In this document: positions 60,343-64,000 of the stretch, piece after piece
Layout of the letters: every line of letters starts with the position of its first letter
Position numbering within the stretch: the first letter of the stretch is position 1
From: Butyricicoccus faecihominis
GTDB lineage: Bacteria > Bacillota > Clostridia > Oscillospirales > Butyricicoccaceae
Length of the DNA: 64,000 nt
Assembly (NCBI RefSeq): GCF_024462775.1
Contig: NZ_JANGCE010000013.1
Location: 22,650 to 86,649 of the forward strand
Reading direction: 5' to 3'
The notes under the pieces: model-generated
The model's input: only the letters and a program-made list of their open reading frames with translations
What the model was told of the DNA's origin: nothing
Databases searched by the model: none
Position numbers and translations under genes: made by a program

Positions 60343-61193
60343 GCGCATTTTATCAGCCGGACAGCTTGGAGCAAGCGCTTGCGCTGCTTGCGCGGGAGGA
60401 CGCGCCCGCGATCCTCGCGGGCGGCACGGATCTGGTCGTACAGCGCAGGGAAGGACGGCGCGCGCCCGCCGCGTATCTGGATGTGACGCGCCTTGTGGCG
60501 CTGCGCGGGATAAGCGAGACGAACGGCGCGGTTGTGCTCGGCGCCGCTGTTACTTTTACCGAGATCGAGCGAAACGCGCTGCTGTGGGAGCGTTTTCCCG
60601 TTCTTTGCCGAGCGGCGGCCTCCATCGGTTCGCCGCAGATACGCAGCCGGGGCACGGCGGGCGGCAATGTGGCGAATGCCAGCCCGGCGGCGGACTTGAC
60701 GCCCGCGCTGACCGCGCTGGACGCGGTGGCTCATATACAAAGCGCAGGCGGCGGCCGAAACGTTCCGGTGGCCGAGCTTGTGACAGGCGCATCCCAAAAC
60801 GCGCTGGAACCCGGCGAGCTGATCGTTTCGTTTGCCATCCCGCCGCTGCCGCCGCATACGCGGCAGGGCTTTGATAAGATCGGGCGGCGAAACGCCCTGT
60901 CGATCGCGCGGCTGAACGGCGCGTGCCTGCTCACCGCGCGGGAAGGAAAAATTGCCGGGGCGCGGCTGTGCATCGGCGCCGCGACCGACCGGCCCCAGCG
61001 CTTTACAGAGGCCGAGGCGGCGCTTTTGGAGCAAAGGCCGGATGACGCGCTCTTTGCGCGCGTAGGGGCGCTTGTATCCGATACCATCCTGCGCGAGACC
61101 GGCAAGCGCGCGTCCAGCGTTTATAAGCTGCCGGTCGCGGCGGACTTTACGGCGGCGCTGCTTCGCAAAACATGGGAGGAGGGGACGACATGA
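60339..61193 (+). CDS. Molybdenum hydroxylase FAD-binding subunit
   Basis: 284 residues, CoxM/XdhB type. FAD-binding motifs AILAGGTDLVVQRREG, IGSPQIRSRGTAGGNVANASPAADL (core GTAGGNVANASPAAD) and the CODH-flavoprotein C-terminal domain (about 175-280). Passes electrons from the 2Fe-2S clusters to FAD and on to NAD or another acceptor. ATGA overlaps with both neighbours show a tightly coupled operon. Confidence 0.94.
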   Translation: MSAFYQPDSLEQALALLAREDAPAILAGGTDLVVQRREGRRAPAAYLDVTRLVALRGISETNGAVVLGAAVTFTEIERNALLWERFPVLCRAAASIGSPQIRSRGTAGGNVANASPAADLTPALTALDAVAHIQSAGGGRNVPVAELVTGASQNALEPGELIVSFAIPPLPPHTRQGFDKIGRRNALSIARLNGACLLTAREGKIAGARLCIGAATDRPQRFTEAEAALLEQRPDDALFARVGALVSDTILRETGKRASSVYKLPVAADFTAALLRKTWEEGTT

Positions 61194-61642
61194 AACTGTG
61201 CTTTACGCTCAACGACCAAGCCATTGCAATCGATTGCGATCCCGCGATGACCCTGCTCGATCTGCTGCGGGAAAAGCTGCATTTGACAGGCACCAAGAAA
61301 AGCTGCGGCGTGGGCGAGTGCGGCGCGTGCACGGTGATCGTGGACGGCGAACCGGTCAATGCCTGCCTGTTCCTCGCGGGACAGGCGGCGGGCAGAACGG
61401 TCTACACCGTGGAGGGTTTGCAGCAGGACGGTGAGCTCTCACGGCTGCAAAAGGCCTTTTTGGAACAGCACGCGGTCCAGTGCGGCTTTTGCACGCCGGG
61501 CATGCTGATGAGCGCCAAGGCGCTGCTGCTGCGCGACCCGCATCCGACCGAGGCGGAGATCCGGCGCGCGCTGTCCGGCAACCTGTGCCGCTGCACGGGC
61601 TATGATTCCATCGTGCGCGCCGTACAGGCCGCGGCGGAATAA
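61190..61642 (+). CDS. Molybdenum hydroxylase 2Fe-2S subunit
   Basis: 150 residues, CoxS/XdhC type. The plant-type ferredoxin domain has KKSCGVGECGACTV and a fourth Cys in NACL; the second cluster domain has QCGFCTPGMLM and GNLCRCTGYDSIV. All eight cysteines are present. ATG 61190 follows GGGAGGAGGGG inside the end of the FAD subunit gene. MITE copy B follows within 40 bp of the stop. Confidence 0.95.
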   Translation: MKLCFTLNDQAIAIDCDPAMTLLDLLREKLHLTGTKKSCGVGECGACTVIVDGEPVNACLFLAGQAAGRTVYTVEGLQQDGELSRLQKAFLEQHAVQCGFCTPGMLMSAKALLLRDPHPTEAEIRRALSGNLCRCTGYDSIVRAVQAAAE

Positions 61643-61679
61643 AAAAGGTGCTGTAAAATAAATTTTCACAAATGAATAA

Positions 61680-61826
61680 AAAACTGTTGCAAAGCGAAGA
61701 ATGCTGCCAATTTTGTCATTCCGAGAAGCGAAGCGACGTAGAATCTCGCGCGAACGCGCGTTCGCGCGAGATTCTACACTTCGTTCAGAATGACATTTGG
61801 GTACTCTTCTATTTTGCAACAGTTTT
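61680..61826. mobile_element. MITE-like element, copy B
   Basis: 147 bp between AAAACTGTTGCAAA (61680-61693) and TTTGCAACAGTTTT (61813-61826). The centre is a long perfect hairpin (AGAATCTCGCGCGAACG and complement). It is the inverted relative of copy A but lacks about 25 bp present in A's centre. Shared sequence continues past the right end to about 61842 (TTTACAGCC). Confidence 0.8.
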
Positions 61827-61844
61827 TTTACAGCCTTTTTTTGT

Positions 61845-62501
61845 TCAATGCTTGTTTTGATCCGATTGCAGGCGCTGCAAGATCGTATCGGTATGCCGCT
61901 GGGCGGCGGCTGCCGCGCCGGCCGGGTCGCCGGACTTGATCGCGTCCACGATCGCCTGATGCTGCGCGTGCGACTGGATGCGCGCGTCCGGGTCGGGCAG
62001 GTTGCGGTAAAACACGCGCTCGTCCTGCGTGAGCAGGCGGTCATAAAACTCCATAAGAAAGCGGTTGCCGCACTTTTCCGCGCAAAGGCGGTGGAACTCG
62101 ATATCGGCCTCGATCGCGCGCAGCCAGTTCCGGCTGTCAATGGCGAGCCGCGCCACCGCTAGGCAGTGGTCCAAATCAAGCGCGGCCTCGGGGGTGATAT
62201 GCTCGGCGCACAGCCGCGCGGCCAATACCTCGATCGCGCCGCGCACCTGCATGTATTCATAGCGGTCGCCCAGATCGAGCGCGGCGACGCGCGTGCCGAC
62301 GCCGGGCTCGCTTTCGAGCCAGCCCTCAATCGCAAGGCGCTTCATGGCGTCCGTGATCGGGGTGCGGCCCAGACCGAACCGCGCGGCCAGATCGCGGATG
62401 GATACCTGCTGGCCGGGCTGAAGGCCGCCGCTTATGATTGCCGAGCGGATCGCTTCATACGCCGCGCGTTCCTTAGTGGCGGGCCGGGGCGTGGGGGACA
62501 T
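61845..62501 (-). CDS. GntR-family regulator, FCD type (second)
   Basis: 218 residues. Winged HTH (about 8-70: SIRDLAARFGLGRTPITDAMKRL) and FCD domain (about 78-208: EADIEFHRLCAEKCGN, HAQHQAIVDAIKSGDPAGA) with the Asp/His metal ligands. Little similarity to the first GntR outside family positions. Divergent from the binding-protein gene. The palindrome in its leader shares CATGACA with the operator of the PLP/hydroxylase operon, so it probably controls that operon and itself. Ribosome site GAAAGGAG. Confidence 0.88.
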   Translation of the reverse strand: MSPTPRPATKERAAYEAIRSAIISGGLQPGQQVSIRDLAARFGLGRTPITDAMKRLAIEGWLESEPGVGTRVAALDLGDRYEYMQVRGAIEVLAARLCAEHITPEAALDLDHCLAVARLAIDSRNWLRAIEADIEFHRLCAEKCGNRFLMEFYDRLLTQDERVFYRNLPDPDARIQSHAQHQAIVDAIKSGDPAGAAAAAQRHTDTILQRLQSDQNKH

Positions 62502-62517
62502 AGAATAACACTCCTTT

Positions 62518-62533
62518 CCTGTGACATGACAGG
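62518..62533. promoter_or_regulatory. Palindrome CCTGT-GACATG-ACAGG in the GntR leader
   Basis: Contains CATGACA (62525-62531), the half-site of the operator at 57039. It lies between the minus-strand promoter and the GntR start codon. Confidence 0.5.
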
Positions 62534-62551
62534 TACGACATTTCTTTTACC

Positions 62552-62580
62552 AGCATAAGTCAGGGAAGGAAAAAAGTCAA
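62552..62580 (-). promoter_or_regulatory. Promoter of the second GntR regulator
   Basis: Minus strand TTGACT (62580-62575), 17 bp, TATGCT (62557-62552). Confidence 0.65.
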
Positions 62581-62708
62581 GCAAAAACGGCAAAGCGTTA
62601 TTTTCTACCAAGAATAAGGCCCTTTGTAGGATTATATAAAAACGATTATTAATTTTTTAACAACCTTACAAACTTCCTGTGACTTGTGTAAAACATCCAG
62701 AAAACGCC

Positions 62709-62737
62709 TTGACTTTGCCGAAGGAGAATGACATAAT
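62709..62737 (+). promoter_or_regulatory. Promoter of the binding-protein gene
   Basis: TTGACT (62709-62714), 17 bp, CATAAT (62732-62737). Confidence 0.65.
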
Positions 62738-62749
62738 ACACACAATCCG

Positions 62750-62785
62750 ATAATCGATTATATAAAATATTTAATATATAATCGA
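62750..62785. promoter_or_regulatory. Operator ATAATCGATTAT plus a half-site
   Basis: The palindrome (62750-62761) is identical to the core at the moaC promoter. A further TATAATCGA lies at 62777-62785. Both are just downstream of the start site, a repressing position. Confidence 0.65.
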
Positions 62786-62837
62786 CAAGGCATATCGGAA
62801 CACTCGGAAATCAAAGAGAAAGTTTGGAGGAATCAAC

Positions 62838-63953
62838 ATGAAACGATTGGTAGCATTATTACTGAGCGGTATGATGACCCTTGGCATGCTGTCCGGCTGC
62901 GGTGGCGGCGGAGAAGCGGGCGGCGATACGCCGGACACGAACGCGCAGGCGGGCGGCGATGCGCCCGCGTCGTCGAGCGACATCGTGGTAGGCTTTTCGA
63001 CCGGCGCGGCCGGCACCACGTTCCGTCAGGAAGGGATTGACGACTTTACCACGGTCGCCGAAGAGTACAAGGCCGAAGGCCGTATCAAGGATTACAAGAT
63101 TGTTAACAACACGACCAACTGGGACTCCAACGAACAGGCCAACATCATCCGCGACTTCATCAACGATGATTCGATCAACGTCATCGTGGTCAACCCGAAC
63201 AGCCCGACCGATCTGAACGGCGTGCTGGCGGAAGCGGTAGCGGCGGGCAAGACGGTCGTCGCCGCCGACTGCGAGGTCGATGTGGAAGGCGTTTACTGCG
63301 TCTCGATCGATCATTACGCTTGGGGCGAACGCGTAGCCAAGTACATCTGCGAAGCGCTGGACGGCAAGGGCAACGTGATTCAGGTCTACGGCGGCGAGGG
63401 CCACCCGGCCAACAACGAACGTATCCGCGCGACCGAGGACGTGCTGAAAAACTATCCCGATATCAATCTGGTCGCTTCCACCAGCGGCGGCTGGGACAAT
63501 CAGGTCGCCAAGCAGGTCACCTCTCAGATCCTAGGCGGCGGCACCGAGATCGACGGCCTGATCACGCAGGACTCGATGGGCTTCGGCTGCCTGACCGCGT
63601 TCACCGATCTGGGCAAGTGCCCCAAGGCCGCGTTTATCGAGTGCGGCACGGCCAACTATAAGGAATACGTGAAGCTTAAGGAAGAGGGCAAGGATATCAA
63701 GGTTTGCTCGCAGCCGAACCCGCCGAGCATCGTCGCGTCCGGCCTGCGCATCGCGGTCAATCTGGCCGAGGATAAGCAGCTCGATGAATCCAAGCTGGGC
63801 GGCCTGTACGGCAGAGCCTGCATCTACGATGTGAAGAACTGGTATACGGACGACAATATCGCCGACGTAGAGCCGCTTCTTGAGGGCAAGGGCGACGATT
63901 ACCTGCTGACCGAGTACTGGAGCGAAGACGAGGCGCAGGCATTCTTTAAGTAA
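62838..63953 (+). CDS. Sugar-type ABC transporter substrate-binding lipoprotein
   Basis: 371 residues. Lipobox LGMLSGC, a Gly/Ala-rich linker, then a periplasmic-binding-protein-1/4 type domain: IVVGFSTGAAGTTFRQEG, DDSINVIVVNPNSPTDLNG, VVAADCEVDVEGVYCV and VIQVYGGEGHPANNERIRA. It resembles RbsB/ribose-class proteins but is longer. Ligand unknown. Its promoter carries the operator shared with moaC, which ties it to the molybdenum hydroxylase locus. No permease or ATPase gene follows before the window ends. Confidence 0.88.
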   Translation: MKRLVALLLSGMMTLGMLSGCGGGGEAGGDTPDTNAQAGGDAPASSSDIVVGFSTGAAGTTFRQEGIDDFTTVAEEYKAEGRIKDYKIVNNTTNWDSNEQANIIRDFINDDSINVIVVNPNSPTDLNGVLAEAVAAGKTVVAADCEVDVEGVYCVSIDHYAWGERVAKYICEALDGKGNVIQVYGGEGHPANNERIRATEDVLKNYPDINLVASTSGGWDNQVAKQVTSQILGGGTEIDGLITQDSMGFGCLTAFTDLGKCPKAAFIECGTANYKEYVKLKEEGKDIKVCSQPNPPSIVASGLRIAVNLAEDKQLDESKLGGLYGRACIYDVKNWYTDDNIADVEPLLEGKGDDYLLTEYWSEDEAQAFFK

Positions 63954-63968
63954 CAAGCGTAGGGGCGT

Positions 63969-64000
<32 letters not shown>

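Larger units (their letters stand above)
62502..62837. promoter_or_regulatory. Divergent control region of the second GntR and binding-protein genes
   Basis: 336 bp without a gene. Holds a GntR-side palindrome, a promoter in each direction, the ATAATCGATTAT operator and an AT-rich centre with CGATTAT near 62645. The individual sites are listed separately. Confidence 0.65.

Overview
The window looks like one end of a high-GC (roughly 58-60% by eye) Firmicutes contig, most likely a spore-forming clostridial gut bacterium of the Oscillospiraceae/Butyricicoccaceae type. The placement rests on a spoIVFA-spoIVFB pair, a FabK-type fatty-acid operon, the CarD-ispD-ispF order, a PASTA-kinase/rsgA/thiN block, typA, nrdR, ECF sigma/DUF4179 pairs and strong AGGAGG ribosome sites. 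Genus is not resolved. The right end runs into 32 consecutive G, probably a sequencing or assembly artefact. The left end cuts a PASTA kinase gene.

Layout. 1-8.3 kb is housekeeping: PASTA kinase tail, rsgA, thiN, an aminotransferase, purB, secD-secF and a sugar isomerase. 8.3-13.9 kb holds nrdR, a metNIQ transporter behind a probable leader-peptide attenuator, and a secreted WG/SLH-repeat protein. 13.9-23.4 kb is a complete type II fatty-acid locus: fabD is divergent from fabH-fabK-fabG-fabF-accB-fabZ-accC-accD-accA-acpP. 23.4-29 kb has an erythromycin-esterase-like lipoprotein, then an XRE regulator divergent from an nfeD-flotillin operon with two paralogous membrane proteins; matching palindromes sit at both transcription starts. 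29-36.2 kb has a sugar locus (RbsD-like protein, GPH transporter, alpha/beta hydrolase) divergent from an AraC regulator fused to a GH39-like domain, then an ECF sigma factor with its DUF4179 anti-sigma partner. 36.2-46 kb is mostly housekeeping: DUF1653, ridA, typA, an MntP/YtaF-like protein, tRNA-Gln, spoIVFAB, carD, ispDF and a FIST-EAL signalling protein.

Two accessory catabolic loci close the window. 46.3-53.8 kb encodes an IolE-like TIM-barrel enzyme, a complete ribose/inositol-type ABC transporter, a Gfo/Idh/MocA dehydrogenase, a PIG-L deacetylase and a LacI regulator. 55.6-64 kb encodes moaC, two GntR/FCD regulators, a D-cysteine-desulfhydrase-like PLP enzyme, a three-subunit molybdenum hydroxylase and an orphan sugar-type binding protein. 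Two different operator families can be read in the promoters of the second locus.

Two families of intergenic repeats are visible: MITE-like elements with AAAACTGTTGCAAA termini (36.2 and 61.7 kb), and an unrecognised multi-hairpin element (5.05, 17.7 and 45.9 kb) whose hairpins keep their positions while changing sequence. The strongest leads for something undescribed are that element, the leader upstream of metN, the XRE-flotillin operator pair and the two catabolic loci.
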